From Nitrobacter hamburgensis X14 (lineage in GTDB: Bacteria; Pseudomonadota; Alphaproteobacteria; Rhizobiales; Xanthobacteraceae), in contig NC_007964.1 in NCBI RefSeq assembly GCF_000013885.1, forward strand, positions 2,838,001-2,902,000: a DNA stretch of 64,000 nt, given 5' to 3'. Below, piece after piece: positions 34,649 to 43,243 of this stretch (the stretch's first letter is position 1; each line of letters starts with the position of its first letter). Made by a program: the position numbers and the translations under genes. The notes under the pieces are model-generated. The model ran no database searches. It had not been told where the DNA came from and was given only the letters and a program-made list of their open reading frames with translations.

Positions 34649-35770
34649 ATGAAATCATTGAAGCTGACCGGCCTGGCCTTTTGCGCCTTACTGGCGCTTT
34701 CGACCACGACCTTCGCCCAGGATATCACCGTCGCGGTGGCCGGCCCGATGACGGGCAGCGAGTCCGCTTTCGGCCGCCAGTTGCAGAACGGCGCCGAGCA
34801 GTTCGTCGCCGATGCCAACGATGCCGGCGGCGTGCTCAACAAGAAGCTGAAGTTGTTCGTCGGCGACGACGCCTGCGATCCGAAGCAGGCGCGCTCCATC
34901 GCCGAAAGGATCGCAAGCCGGGGTATTCCGTTCGTGGCCGGACATTTCTGCTCGTCGTCATCCATTCCGGCTTCCGAAGCCTATGCCGACGGCAACGTGC
35001 TGCAGATCACGCCGGCCTCCACCAACCCGCTGTTCACCGAGCGCAATCTGTGGAACGTGCTGCGCATCTGCGGTCGCGACGACCAGCAGGGAGTCGTCGC
35101 CGCCGAATACATCGTCAAGAACTTCAAGGGCAAGAACGTCGCCATCCTCAACGACAAGACCACCTACGGCAAGGGCCTCGCTGACGAGACCAAGAAGGCG
35201 CTGAACAAGGCCGGCTTCCAGGAGAAGATGTTCGAGTCCTACAACAAAGGTGACAAGGACTTTAACTCCATCGTATCGCGCCTGAAGCGCGACGGCATCG
35301 ATCTGGTGTTCGTCGGCGGCTATTATCAGGAGGCGGGATTGATCCTGCGCCAGATGCGCGACCAGGGCCTCAAGGCCATCCTGATGGCTGGCGACGCGCT
35401 GAACGACAGGGAGTTCGCCTCGATCACCGGTCCGCTGGCCGAGGGTACGCTGTTCACCTTCGGCCCCGATCCGCGCAACAAGCCGACCGCCAAGGCGATC
35501 GTCGAGAAGTTCAAGGCTCGGGGCATCGATCCGGAGGGCTATACCCTCTACACCTATGCGGCGATGCAGGTGTGGGCACAGGGCGCCGCGAAGGCGGGCA
35601 CGACGGATCCCATGAAGGTGATGAAGACCATCAAGGCGGGTGCGTGGGATACCGTGCTCGGCAAGCTGGAATTCGATGCCAAGGGCGACATCAAGCAGAT
35701 CAACTATGTCATCTACAAATGGGACGACAAGGGCAACTATGCCGAACTCGACCCCGGCAAGGGCACCTGA
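34649..35770 (+). CDS. livK: Branched-chain amino-acid ABC transporter binding protein
   Basis: A 373-residue periplasmic binding protein. A Sec signal peptide (MKSLKLTGLAFCALLALSTTTFAQ) is followed by ITVAVAGPMTGSESAFGRQLQNG, the typical start of type I periplasmic binding folds, then DDACDPKQARSIAERI and FCSSSSIPASEAYADGN, which form the ligand pocket. It delivers ligand to LivHMGF. The true ligand (Leu/Ile/Val, aromatic acids, urea or others) cannot be fixed; these proteins are diverse in Bradyrhizobiaceae. GCGAGGACC precedes the ATG. Confidence 0.93.
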   Translation: MKSLKLTGLAFCALLALSTTTFAQDITVAVAGPMTGSESAFGRQLQNGAEQFVADANDAGGVLNKKLKLFVGDDACDPKQARSIAERIASRGIPFVAGHFCSSSSIPASEAYADGNVLQITPASTNPLFTERNLWNVLRICGRDDQQGVVAAEYIVKNFKGKNVAILNDKTTYGKGLADETKKALNKAGFQEKMFESYNKGDKDFNSIVSRLKRDGIDLVFVGGYYQEAGLILRQMRDQGLKAILMAGDALNDREFASITGPLAEGTLFTFGPDPRNKPTAKAIVEKFKARGIDPEGYTLYTYAAMQVWAQGAAKAGTTDPMKVMKTIKAGAWDTVLGKLEFDAKGDIKQINYVIYKWDDKGNYAELDPGKGT

Positions 35771-35792
35771 CGCGCCCTCCGTTCCGCCCTCA

Positions 35793-35932
35793 GCGTCGTC
35801 CCCGCGAAAGCGGGGACCCCATACACCGTGTCGTCGATGATGCGGAAGGCGATTGTTACCGTCGATGGAAAACGGCACAGCCGTCGTTGACCTCAGGGGT
35901 TATGGTCTCTGCCCCCCTACGCAGGGACGGCG
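35793..35932. repeat. Intergenic mosaic repeat downstream of livK
   Basis: Starts CGTCGTCCCCGCGAAAGCGGGGACCCC, a short hairpin (CCCCGC-GAAA-GCGGGG), and ends with GGGTTATGG ... CTACGCAGGGACGG, which resembles the inverted left end. It fills the gap between the convergent livK and ccdA genes and may serve as a two-way terminator. Confidence 0.65.
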
Positions 35933-35949
35933 AAGCGAATGCGTGCTGA

Positions 35950-36684
35950 TCATCCGAAATTCTGCAGCGCCGGAAAGGCCTCCAGCAACCAGATACTGAC
36001 GTTCGAAATGGTGCCGGTGAGGAACGCGATGCCAGTGAGCACCATCAGCACGCCCATGACGCGCTCCACCGTATTGAGGTGACGCTTCATGCGCTTTAGC
36101 AGCGAGGCGAACTGTTCGATCATCAATGCCGCCAGCAGGAACGGGATGCCGAGCCCTGCCGAATATACCGCAAGCAACCCGGCCCCCTTCACGACAGTGG
36201 CCTCTGCCGCCGCTACCGACAGGATCGCCGCAAGGATCGGCCCGATACACGGCGTCCAGCCGAACGCGAAGGCGAGCCCCATCACATAGGCGCCCCACAG
36301 GCCGACCGGCTTCGGCGCGGTGAGCCGTCCTTCGCGCATCAAAAAGCCAATCCGCGTCAGCCCCAGAAAGTGCAGGCCCATGACGATGATAACGATGCCG
36401 GCGACGATCGACAGTTGCGCCGACCAGGCCCGGATGAGGCCGCCGATGAAGCTGGCGCTGGCGCCCAGCGCGACGAACACCGTGGAAAAGCCGAGCACGA
36501 ACACCAATGCGGCCAGCATCACGGCCCGCTTCGAGACCTTGGCCGTCTCGTCGTGGGACACGTGTTCGATGGTCGCGCCGGTGAGATAGACCAGATAGGG
36601 AGGCACCAGCGGCAGAACGCAGGGCGACAGGAAACTGACAAGGCCCGCGACCAGCGCGGCAGGAACGGAAACGTCGTGAATCAT
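35950..36684 (-). CDS. ccdA: Cytochrome c biogenesis protein CcdA
   Basis: A 244-residue inner-membrane protein with six hydrophobic segments. The two redox-active cysteines are Cys22 (SFLSPCVLPLVPPY) and Cys146 (GWTPCIGPILA), as in CcdA/DsbD. It moves electrons from cytoplasmic thioredoxin to periplasmic thiol proteins for cytochrome c maturation. No other ccm gene is nearby. The start ATG is 36684, and the next gene upstream (36835) is divergent. Confidence 0.95.
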   Translation of the reverse strand: MIHDVSVPAALVAGLVSFLSPCVLPLVPPYLVYLTGATIEHVSHDETAKVSKRAVMLAALVFVLGFSTVFVALGASASFIGGLIRAWSAQLSIVAGIVIIVMGLHFLGLTRIGFLMREGRLTAPKPVGLWGAYVMGLAFAFGWTPCIGPILAAILSVAAAEATVVKGAGLLAVYSAGLGIPFLLAALMIEQFASLLKRMKRHLNTVERVMGVLMVLTGIAFLTGTISNVSIWLLEAFPALQNFG

Positions 36685-36834
36685 GAGGCTACTTGCCCTG
36701 CGATGGCGTCACGACGCAAGAGCCTCGCTACCTTCCGCACCATTTGTGATCGAACCGTGATCGGTTGACCCTGGCGCGCCCATGCCGTCATCTGGCGGCC
36801 AGCCGGTCCCCGGCACCCCCTACGAGGCCGCACC

Positions 36835-37833
36835 ATGAAGAATCTGCTCACCGACATTCCCGGCGTCCGTGTCGGCCACGCCGGTGACACAGCGCTCGCC
36901 TCCGGCGTCACGGCGGTGCTTTTCGATTCCCCGGCCGTCGCGGCGATGGACGTGCGTGGCGGCGGCCCAGGCACGCGCGAAAGCGCCCTGCTCGATCCGG
37001 TCAACACGGTGGAGCGAATCGACGCACTCGCGCTGGCAGGCGGCTCCGCTTTCGGAATTGAAGCCGGCGGCGGCGTTCAGGCCTGGCTCGCCGAACGGGG
37101 GCGCGGCTTCGCGATCCGCGACGCCATTGTCCCCATCGTGCCCGGCGCCGTCGTGTTCGACCTCTTGAACGGCGGCGACAAGCGGTGGGGCCGTTTCCCA
37201 CCCTATCGCGATCTCGGCTACGCCGCGGCAGCGGCCGCCGGACAGGACTTCGCACTCGGCAACGCCGGCGCCGGGCTCGGCGCCACCACCGCCAATTTGA
37301 AGGGCGGCCTCGGCTCGGCTTCGGCCGCCACGCCGGGTGGTGTGCGGGTGGCGGCGCTCGCGGTGGTCAATGCGGTCGGCAGCGTCACGGTCGGCGACGG
37401 CCCCTGGTTCTGGGCCGCGCCATTTGAATCGGAGAGCGAATACGGCGGACGCGGACTGCCGCCGTCGTTCGCGCCGGACATGCTGACGATGCGATTGAAG
37501 GGCGGCCCGGCGACAACCGCCGGCGAAAACACCACGCTCGCCGTCGTCGTAACCGATGCCGTGCTCACCAAACCGCAAGCCAGACGGCTGGCGATCATCG
37601 CGCAAACCGGCTTCGCGCGAGCGATCTATCCGGTACACGCGCCGCTCGACGGCGATGTCGTGTTTGCCGCCGCCACCGGCGTGAAGCCGATCGATCCGCT
37701 CGTTGGTCTCACCGAACTCGGCATGGTCGCGGCCAACACGGTGGCTCGCGCGATCGCACGCGGCGTCTATGAGGCCGCAGCGCTGCCGTTCCGCGACGCA
37801 CTGCCGGCGTGGAAGGATCGGTTCGCGCGATAA
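36835..37833 (+). CDS. P1 family (S58) peptidase, DmpA-like
   Basis: A 332-residue N-terminal-nucleophile hydrolase of the DmpA/BapA type. Such proteins cleave themselves before a Ser/Thr to form alpha and beta chains and act as D- or beta-aminopeptidases. TDIPGVRVGHAGD at the start, the GGSAFGIEAGGGVQAWL loop, GNAGAGLGATTANLKGGLGSAS with the probable nucleophile serine after GGLG, and a C-terminal GMVAANTVARAIARGVY support the family. No signal peptide is visible. Substrate unknown. ATG 36835 is close to a run of CCCCTACGAGG that could serve as ribosome binding site. Confidence 0.88.
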   Translation: MKNLLTDIPGVRVGHAGDTALASGVTAVLFDSPAVAAMDVRGGGPGTRESALLDPVNTVERIDALALAGGSAFGIEAGGGVQAWLAERGRGFAIRDAIVPIVPGAVVFDLLNGGDKRWGRFPPYRDLGYAAAAAAGQDFALGNAGAGLGATTANLKGGLGSASAATPGGVRVAALAVVNAVGSVTVGDGPWFWAAPFESESEYGGRGLPPSFAPDMLTMRLKGGPATTAGENTTLAVVVTDAVLTKPQARRLAIIAQTGFARAIYPVHAPLDGDVVFAAATGVKPIDPLVGLTELGMVAANTVARAIARGVYEAAALPFRDALPAWKDRFAR

Positions 37834-37894
37834 CAATTTCTCGCGCCCGGACGGGCGGCGCCTGCCGCGGTTTGCGACGGTACGGGATATTCCT

Positions 37895-37985
37895 TATGTA
37901 ACGAGGTGTATATTTAAGTATACATACGTATATGTACTGAAATATCTGCGATGCTTAAGGTTAGTTTATAGTATAGCTTGAGACG
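37895..37985 (+). promoter_or_regulatory. AT-rich promoter region
   Basis: About 90 bp with far more A and T than its surroundings, including GTATATTTAAGTATACATAC and ATACGTATATGTAC, both nearly palindromic, and TTATAGTATAGC close to the next gene. It is the likely promoter of the secreted protein at 38051. AT-rich DNA with TA steps is the kind bound by MucR/Ros proteins; one is encoded at 48680. Confidence 0.5.
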
Positions 37986-38050
37986 ACGACGTGACCGACC
38001 GATGGTCTCCCGGTGCGCGCTATCGCGCACGTCAACAGTGGAGAAACGTC

Positions 38051-38305
38051 ATGAAAAAGATTCTCGTTCTCGCCGCAGTCGCCAGCGCGTTCATGAGCGC
38101 GCCGGCCTTCGCCAAGGGCCATGGCATCAGCATCGGAGCGAACGTGCTGACCGGCCGCGGCGGCGTGATCGGGCTGCTCGACGGGCGTGGCGCGCTCGTC
38201 GTCCACACCGCGGTCACCACCGGCAAAAGCGGCGTGCTCGGCGCGGTGCTCGGCCGCAGTAACGTGCTGGGCGGACTGCTCGGCGGCGGATGCGGCTGCC
38301 ACTGA
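38051..38305 (+). CDS. Small secreted glycine-rich protein
   Basis: An 84-residue protein with a clear Sec signal (MKKILVLAAVASAFMSAPAFA) and a mature part of about 63 residues rich in Gly, Leu and Val. VLTGRGGVIGLL, KSGVLGAVLGRSNVLGG and a final GGGCGCH repeat the GxxG pattern. Function unknown. The mature peptide ends with two cysteines and a histidine, which might bind metal. GGAGAAACGTC precedes the ATG. It stands alone behind an AT-rich promoter region. Confidence 0.78.
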   Translation: MKKILVLAAVASAFMSAPAFAKGHGISIGANVLTGRGGVIGLLDGRGALVVHTAVTTGKSGVLGAVLGRSNVLGGLLGGGCGCH

Positions 38306-38351
38306 ACCTCAGTGGAAGGCGGGCGGGGGCGACCTCGTCCGCACCCGCGGC

Positions 38352-39506
38352 TCACGCGCCAGAGCCACTTTTCGGCCCCGGCGGTTTGGCGGAAAAGCGC
38401 TTTGTGATCGACGACGTGACCACAAGCCCGTTCGCATCGTCGCCGGAGATCAGCGAGCCCTTTGCATAAGCTATATCGATGCCGAGCGTCAGGTCATCGT
38501 CGATGTCGCGGGTCGCGCCGACGCCGCAGATCAGCGTCTGCGCACGAAACGGCGAGTCCAGATAGTCGGATGCCGCATAACCAACCGAAGCCGCCAGCGT
38601 CACCTTCGGCTCCACGTTCCAGGAGACCTTCGCGGAATATGCGGTGTCGATGGTGATCGGCGAGATCGGAAACGTGGTTTCGCCCGCGCGACGCCACGCA
38701 GTCAGATCGACTCGAAAAGGCGCTGCGCGCCAGGTCAAACTTGCATCGAACAGCGTTCGATCAACGTTCGTGAAATCCGGATCGTGCCACGCCCCGCGTA
38801 ACTGCGAGACAGAGACAAACGCGGTCACGGCATCGCCGGCATATTTCGCAAACAGAAACGGCTGCATTCTTTCGTTGTGGCGGCGATAGCCGAACACATC
38901 GAACTCCTGCAGATAGCGCCGCACCGACAGGTTCACGGACGCCCCAAGTTCTGATTTGCCGCTGACGAGACTGACGCCGGGGATCAGCGTGCCCCGCAAA
39001 TACTGCTGCGGATCGGGAAGAAAATCCTGAAAGATCGCGTTGGTCTGGTTCAGACTCGACCGACCTCCTTCCGCGGTCGCGAACAGCTTGATCGACCCGT
39101 ATCGGGCCTCACCCCTGATCGACTGGATCAGGTCGGTCGAGCGCAGATTGTAGGTGCTGGTGTCGGCAATAGTCGACGTGGAATCCAGCTTGAGATCGTC
39201 GTCGCCGATCGAACCGCGCAGGATCACCTTGCCGCCGCGAGCGGGCGTCAACAGCGGCTGCGCATAGTGCGTCGCATTGGCTTCCGCCGCGACACCCAGC
39301 GTGTAGCCGTCGGCTTTCATTCCCGCCGCCAACGCCGTGTCGGCGGCGATGAACGCGCTGCCGCGGCCCTGCCCGATCGAAAACTGCGGATTGGAATCGA
39401 AGCCGCCGCGCAGGCGGAACGACGCGGTGAAGTCGTCTTCAGCGAAGGCGTGGGAGCCGATGAGGCCGAGGCAGCCGGCGATCAGAAATACTTGTGGTAG
39501 ATACAT
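38352..39506 (-). CDS. Outer-membrane beta-barrel-like protein
   Basis: A 384-residue secreted protein with a signal peptide (MYLPQVFLIAGCLGLIGSHAFA) and alternating-hydrophobicity beta strands throughout, e.g. FRLRGGFDSNPQFS, IKLFATAEGGRSSL, LGASVNLSVRRYL and FVSVSQLRGAWHD. The last strand LVVTSSITKRFSAK lacks a canonical terminal aromatic, because a short PPGPKSGSGA tail follows. It resembles the outer-membrane beta-barrel group 2 family (BBP2-like) but I cannot give a function. Convergent with the small secreted protein at 38051. Confidence 0.75.
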   Translation of the reverse strand: MYLPQVFLIAGCLGLIGSHAFAEDDFTASFRLRGGFDSNPQFSIGQGRGSAFIAADTALAAGMKADGYTLGVAAEANATHYAQPLLTPARGGKVILRGSIGDDDLKLDSTSTIADTSTYNLRSTDLIQSIRGEARYGSIKLFATAEGGRSSLNQTNAIFQDFLPDPQQYLRGTLIPGVSLVSGKSELGASVNLSVRRYLQEFDVFGYRRHNERMQPFLFAKYAGDAVTAFVSVSQLRGAWHDPDFTNVDRTLFDASLTWRAAPFRVDLTAWRRAGETTFPISPITIDTAYSAKVSWNVEPKVTLAASVGYAASDYLDSPFRAQTLICGVGATRDIDDDLTLGIDIAYAKGSLISGDDANGLVVTSSITKRFSAKPPGPKSGSGA

Positions 39507-39607
39507 ACGCCCCTCGCAATACTTTGCAGAAGGAACGACTACTTGAATGATATGGTTATCGGATCATGAAAACCGGCGTCGGCTGCGCAATGATACGAAT
39601 GCGGCGA

Positions 39608-39671
39608 ACCCAAGGCTACCGGACCAAGGCTACCGAAACCCAAATGGCCACCGAACCAAAAGGGCTACCGC
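39608..39671. repeat. Imperfect tandem repeat, about four units of 15-18 bp
   Basis: Units read ACCCAAGGCTACCGG, ACCAAGGCTACCGAA, ACCCAAATGGCCACCGA and ACCAAAAGGGCTACCG. It lies in the 385-bp gap upstream of rpe, which contains no gene I can support. Confidence 0.75.
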
Positions 39672-39891
39672 TGCGAGGTGGTGATCGAGCCGCCGCCGTC
39701 GGGTCGATACCGACGAACACCGTCCTACCGCCGTGGCGCGGATCGCGCCTCTCGCGGCAGAACTCCTGCCGAGCCTGCGTCCCGGCGCATCACCGCCACC
39801 CGGATCAGGACGGATTCCGCGCATTGCCCCCCGCCGCAGCCCATGTTACGCGAGGCTCTCTCAAGCCCCGCAGAAATTTTCGGAAACGCTC

Positions 39892-40593
39892 ATGTCTCAG
39901 ACTTTTGTGCCGCGTCCTCTCGTCATCGCACCGTCGATCCTGGCCTCGGACTTCTCGAAGCTGGGCGAGGAGGTCCGCGCCGTCGATCAGGGCGGCGCCG
40001 ACTGGATCCACCTCGACGTGATGGACGGCCATTTCGTTCCGAACATCTCCTACGGCCCCGATGTCATCAAGGCGATGCGGCCGCACACGAAGAAGATTTT
40101 CGACGCCCATCTGATGATCTCGCCCTGCGATCCCTACCTCGAAGCCTTCGCCAAGGCCGGTTGCGATCACATCACGGTTCATGTCGAAGCAGGGCCGCAT
40201 CTGCATCGCTCGCTGCAGGCCATCCGCGCACTCGGCAAGAAGGCCGGCGTCTCGCTCAATCCGGCGACGCCGCTTTCCACCATCGAGTATGTCCTCGACA
40301 TGGTCGATCTGGTGCTGGTGATGTCGGTCAATCCGGGTTTCGGCGGCCAGAAATTCATCACCTCGGCGCTGGACAAGATTCGGGATCTGCGCGCGATGAC
40401 GGCGGGACGGCCGATCGACATCGAGGTGGACGGCGGCGTCGCGCCCGACGTGGCGGGCGAGCTCGGCGCCGCCGGCGCCAACGCCTTCGTGGCGGGCTCG
40501 GCGGTGTTCAAGGGCGGCACGATGGAATCCTACAAGGCGAACATGGACGCGATCCGCAGCGCCGCCGCCGCGGCGCGTGGCGAGTTGGTCTGA
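39892..40593 (+). CDS. rpe: Ribulose-phosphate 3-epimerase
   Basis: A 233-residue TIM-barrel epimerase interconverting ribulose 5-phosphate and xylulose 5-phosphate, used by the pentose phosphate and Calvin cycles. APSILASDFSKLGEEV, DWIHLDVMDGHFVPN (metal-binding His and catalytic Asp), MSVNPGFGGQKFI and EVDGGVAPD are all intact. ATG 39892 is the family start; an open frame extends 53 codons upstream with no conservation. A hairpin follows at 40601. No Calvin-cycle partners are in the window. Confidence 0.96.
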   Translation: MSQTFVPRPLVIAPSILASDFSKLGEEVRAVDQGGADWIHLDVMDGHFVPNISYGPDVIKAMRPHTKKIFDAHLMISPCDPYLEAFAKAGCDHITVHVEAGPHLHRSLQAIRALGKKAGVSLNPATPLSTIEYVLDMVDLVLVMSVNPGFGGQKFITSALDKIRDLRAMTAGRPIDIEVDGGVAPDVAGELGAAGANAFVAGSAVFKGGTMESYKANMDAIRSAAAAARGELV

Positions 40594-40600
40594 CGGAACG

Positions 40601-40640
40601 AAAGCCGTGTCCAAACCGCGCCGCCAATTGACACGGCTTT
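40601..40640 (+). terminator. Hairpin after rpe, probable terminator
   Basis: A perfect 11-bp stem AAAGCCGTGTC / GACACGGCTTT with an 18-base loop, 7 bp after the rpe stop. The T-run is short (TTT then GAC), so termination may be partial. Confidence 0.65.
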
Positions 40641-40665
40641 GACACACTTCTAAATGACCGGCGAC

Positions 40666-40830
40666 GGTTCTCCCTCGGGAGATCAAAAGGGAACGTGGTG
40701 CGGGATCATCCTAACGCCACGGCTGCCCCCGCAACTGTAAGCGGCGAATCTGCGTCACAGGCCACTGGGACATCTCGGCCCCGGGAAGGCGACGCCAGGT
40801 AACGACCCGCGAGCCAGGAGACCTGCCGTC
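40666..40830 (+). ncRNA. Cobalamin (AdoCbl) riboswitch
   Basis: Hallmark pieces occur in order: GGTTC ... GATCAAAAGGGAA ... GTGG, ACGGCTGCCCCCGCAACTGTA and AGCGG, GCCACTG, CGGGAAGGCG, and the B12 box GCGAGCCAGGAGACCTGCC (40809-40827). It binds adenosylcobalamin in the leader transcript of the TonB receptor gene and should lower its expression when B12 is plentiful. A Shine-Dalgarno-sequestering hairpin follows in the same leader. Confidence 0.95.
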
Positions 40831-40903
40831 AACCGTGGTCACACGCGAAGATGTCAGTCGGGGACTACAGACATCCGCTTCACCGGCGCCCCGCGGCTCC
40901 TGT

Positions 40904-40950
40904 GAAACCTCGTTCGCTGTGACGTGCCACCGACGTCCTGCCGAGGTTTC
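40904..40950 (+). promoter_or_regulatory. Candidate Shine-Dalgarno-sequestering hairpin of btuB
   Basis: GAAACCTCG at 40904-40912 is the exact complement of CGAGGTTTC at 40942-40950, which contains the ribosome binding site (GAGG) just before the ATG at 40954. Pairing would hide the site. This is a likely expression platform for the riboswitch acting on translation. Confidence 0.7.
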
Positions 40951-40953
40951 TTC

Positions 40954-43041
40954 ATGTCTGCCGCCTTCGTTTCCGGGCTTTATCGCAGAAGCCTGCTTGC
41001 CTCCACCGTCCTCGCGTCGTTGGGGTCGATCGGCCTGACTACGCCTTCCCTCGCCCAGCAATCCGCCTCTCCGAACCTGCTGCCGCCGATTCAGATCGCG
41101 CCCCCGCTGGAGAGAACGACAGACTCGCCGCCGCCGTCTCACCGCGCGGTTTCGCGATCGCGCCGTGCGGCCCGCTCCGCCTCTCGACAAACCCCCGTCG
41201 GCGATGCCCGCGTTCCGGGCGCGACGGCATCCGTTATCGTCAGCCCGACCGGAATCGTGACGCCCGCGGACCAGTTGGCAAGCTCCGTTACCGTCGTCAC
41301 CGAGAAGGATATCCAGACCCAGCAATACCGCAGCGTTCCGGATATCCTGAACACGGTCCCCGGTTTGAATGTCGTGCAAGCCGGCGGACCAGGCGCCCAG
41401 GCGTCGGTTTTCATGCGCGGCACCAACGCCAACCACACCAAGGTGATCGTCGACGGCATCGACATCGGCGATCCCGGCAACATCAATGGCGCATTCGACT
41501 ACGCGCATCTTCTTGCGGCGGACATTCAGCAGATGGAAATTCTGCGAGGCCCGCAGAGCGGGCTCTACGGTTCCGACGCGATCGGCGGCGTGATCTCCAT
41601 CATCACGAAGAAGGGAGAAGGTCCGCCGCGCGCCACGGCGTCAATCGAGGCCGGCTCGTTCAACACCTTCAACCAGACGCTCGGATTGAGCGGCTCCGAA
41701 CAGAACTTCAATTACGCGGTCAACGTCGCCCATCTCCATGCCGGAGACGTTCCCGTCACCCCGCCAGAGCTTCTCCCGCCGGGACGGAAAGCAATCGGAA
41801 ACAACTACGACAACAAGACCTATTCGACCAAGCTCGGGGTCGATCTCAATGAAAACCTGACCGTGAATTCGGTGGTTCGCTACACCGACGCGACGCTGCT
41901 GTTCACCGGGGATAGCGGATTTCCGAGCTTTCCCAATGCCGCGCAGAGCACGCACGCCGTCCAGCAGCTCTTCAACCGCGAAGAGGCCGTGTGGTCGCTG
42001 CTCGACGGACGCGTCAAGAACTACTTCGGCGTCAATTACACCAACAGCAGAGGCTACGACATAAGCCCGGGAGATCCGGTTGCGACAACCACCACGGGCA
42101 CCCGGCTGAAATTCGACTGGCATACAGTCGCCGAGATTGCGCGCGATAACAACCTGATCGTCGGCGCCGAGCAACAGACCGATCGCATCGACACCACCGA
42201 TCTTGCGGCTCAGAACGGCAACAAGGCCGGATTCATCGAGTTGCAATCGGCGTTTGCGAAACGCTTTTTCCTGGTTGCGAATGTCCGCGAGGACTCCAAC
42301 GACCGGTTTGGCGAGCATGGGACCTACCGGATCGCGCCGGCGGTTATTCTTCCCGTCACGGAAACAAAACTGAAGGCGAGCTACGGCACGGGGTTCAAGG
42401 CGCCGTCGTTGAGCCAGTTGTACCAGAACTACCCGGCTTTCAACTTCTTCGCCAACCCCAACCTGAAACCCGAAGAGAGCAGAGGCTACGATGCCGGTTT
42501 CGAGCAGCCGCTATTCAACGATCGCGTGCGGTTCGGCTCGACCTACTTCCACAACGACATCACCAACCTGATCGGATACAACGATACGTTCACGTCATTG
42601 GTGAACGTAAACAGCGCGACAACCGAAGGCACCGAAACTTTCGTCTCGGCACAGATCACCGAGCGTTTCGGCATCCGCGCGGATTACACCTTCACCCGCG
42701 CCGTCGATGCCGGCACCGGCCTGCAACTGCTGCGCCGGCCCAAGGAAAAGTGGAGCGTGACGGCGACCTGGCTCCCCGTCGATGAATTGACGTTATCGGC
42801 AACGGTGCTCCGCGTCAGCAACTGGCTTGATGTCACGCGCGACGGCTCGGCCTCCGGAATTGCCGCGCCCGGCTATACGCTTGTGAATTTGCGTGGCGAC
42901 TACGCCATCAACGATCAGGTCAAGGTGTTCGGGCGGGTCGATAATCTCTTTGACGTCCGCTACCAGAATCCGACCGGATTCCTTGCGCCGGGCCTCGGGA
43001 TTTTCGGCGGCATCCGGGTGGCGAGTGACGGGGTGCAATAG
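40954..43041 (+). CDS. btuB: TonB-dependent vitamin B12 receptor
   Basis: A 695-residue outer-membrane TonB-dependent receptor. The N-terminal signal segment (SLLASTVLASLGSIGLTTPSLAQ) is followed by a proline- and arginine-rich linker, a plug domain (ADQLASSVTVVTEKDIQTQQYRSVPDILNTVPGL, EILRGPQSGLYGSDAIGGVISIIT), and a 22-strand barrel ending with VKVFGRVDNLFDVRYQNPTGF. The riboswitch upstream identifies the ligand as cobalamin or a corrinoid. No btuFCD transporter genes are next to it. ATG 40954 fits the signal peptide and has CGAGG before it; GTG at 40924 is possible but would lie inside the sequestering hairpin loop. Confidence 0.94.
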   Translation: MSAAFVSGLYRRSLLASTVLASLGSIGLTTPSLAQQSASPNLLPPIQIAPPLERTTDSPPPSHRAVSRSRRAARSASRQTPVGDARVPGATASVIVSPTGIVTPADQLASSVTVVTEKDIQTQQYRSVPDILNTVPGLNVVQAGGPGAQASVFMRGTNANHTKVIVDGIDIGDPGNINGAFDYAHLLAADIQQMEILRGPQSGLYGSDAIGGVISIITKKGEGPPRATASIEAGSFNTFNQTLGLSGSEQNFNYAVNVAHLHAGDVPVTPPELLPPGRKAIGNNYDNKTYSTKLGVDLNENLTVNSVVRYTDATLLFTGDSGFPSFPNAAQSTHAVQQLFNREEAVWSLLDGRVKNYFGVNYTNSRGYDISPGDPVATTTTGTRLKFDWHTVAEIARDNNLIVGAEQQTDRIDTTDLAAQNGNKAGFIELQSAFAKRFFLVANVREDSNDRFGEHGTYRIAPAVILPVTETKLKASYGTGFKAPSLSQLYQNYPAFNFFANPNLKPEESRGYDAGFEQPLFNDRVRFGSTYFHNDITNLIGYNDTFTSLVNVNSATTEGTETFVSAQITERFGIRADYTFTRAVDAGTGLQLLRRPKEKWSVTATWLPVDELTLSATVLRVSNWLDVTRDGSASGIAAPGYTLVNLRGDYAINDQVKVFGRVDNLFDVRYQNPTGFLAPGLGIFGGIRVASDGVQ

Positions 43042-43092
43042 CTCTCGACGGACGTTTGGCCGGAGCGACGCGGCCTAACGCATTCATTCAGA

Positions 43093-43212
43093 TGTCATTG
43101 CGAGCCAACGGGCCGGCGCAAGGCGCCGCCCGATGATAAACTCCGCGAAGCAATCCAGGTCTTTCTTCGGAGCTTTCTGGATTGCTTCGGCGCGATGCGC
43201 CTCGCAATGACG
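43093..43212. repeat. Large inverted repeat of the TCATTGCGAG type
   Basis: Begins TGTCATTGCGAG and ends CTCGCAATGACGG; inside, GCGAAGCAATCCAG faces CTGGATTGCTTCG across GTCTTTCTTCGGAGCTTT. This matches a mosaic palindrome class common in proteobacterial genomes. It separates the convergent btuB and peptidoglycan-binding genes. Confidence 0.85.
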
Positions 43213-43243
43213 GCAGCCTGATTCCGTATAAGCATGAATGGCT

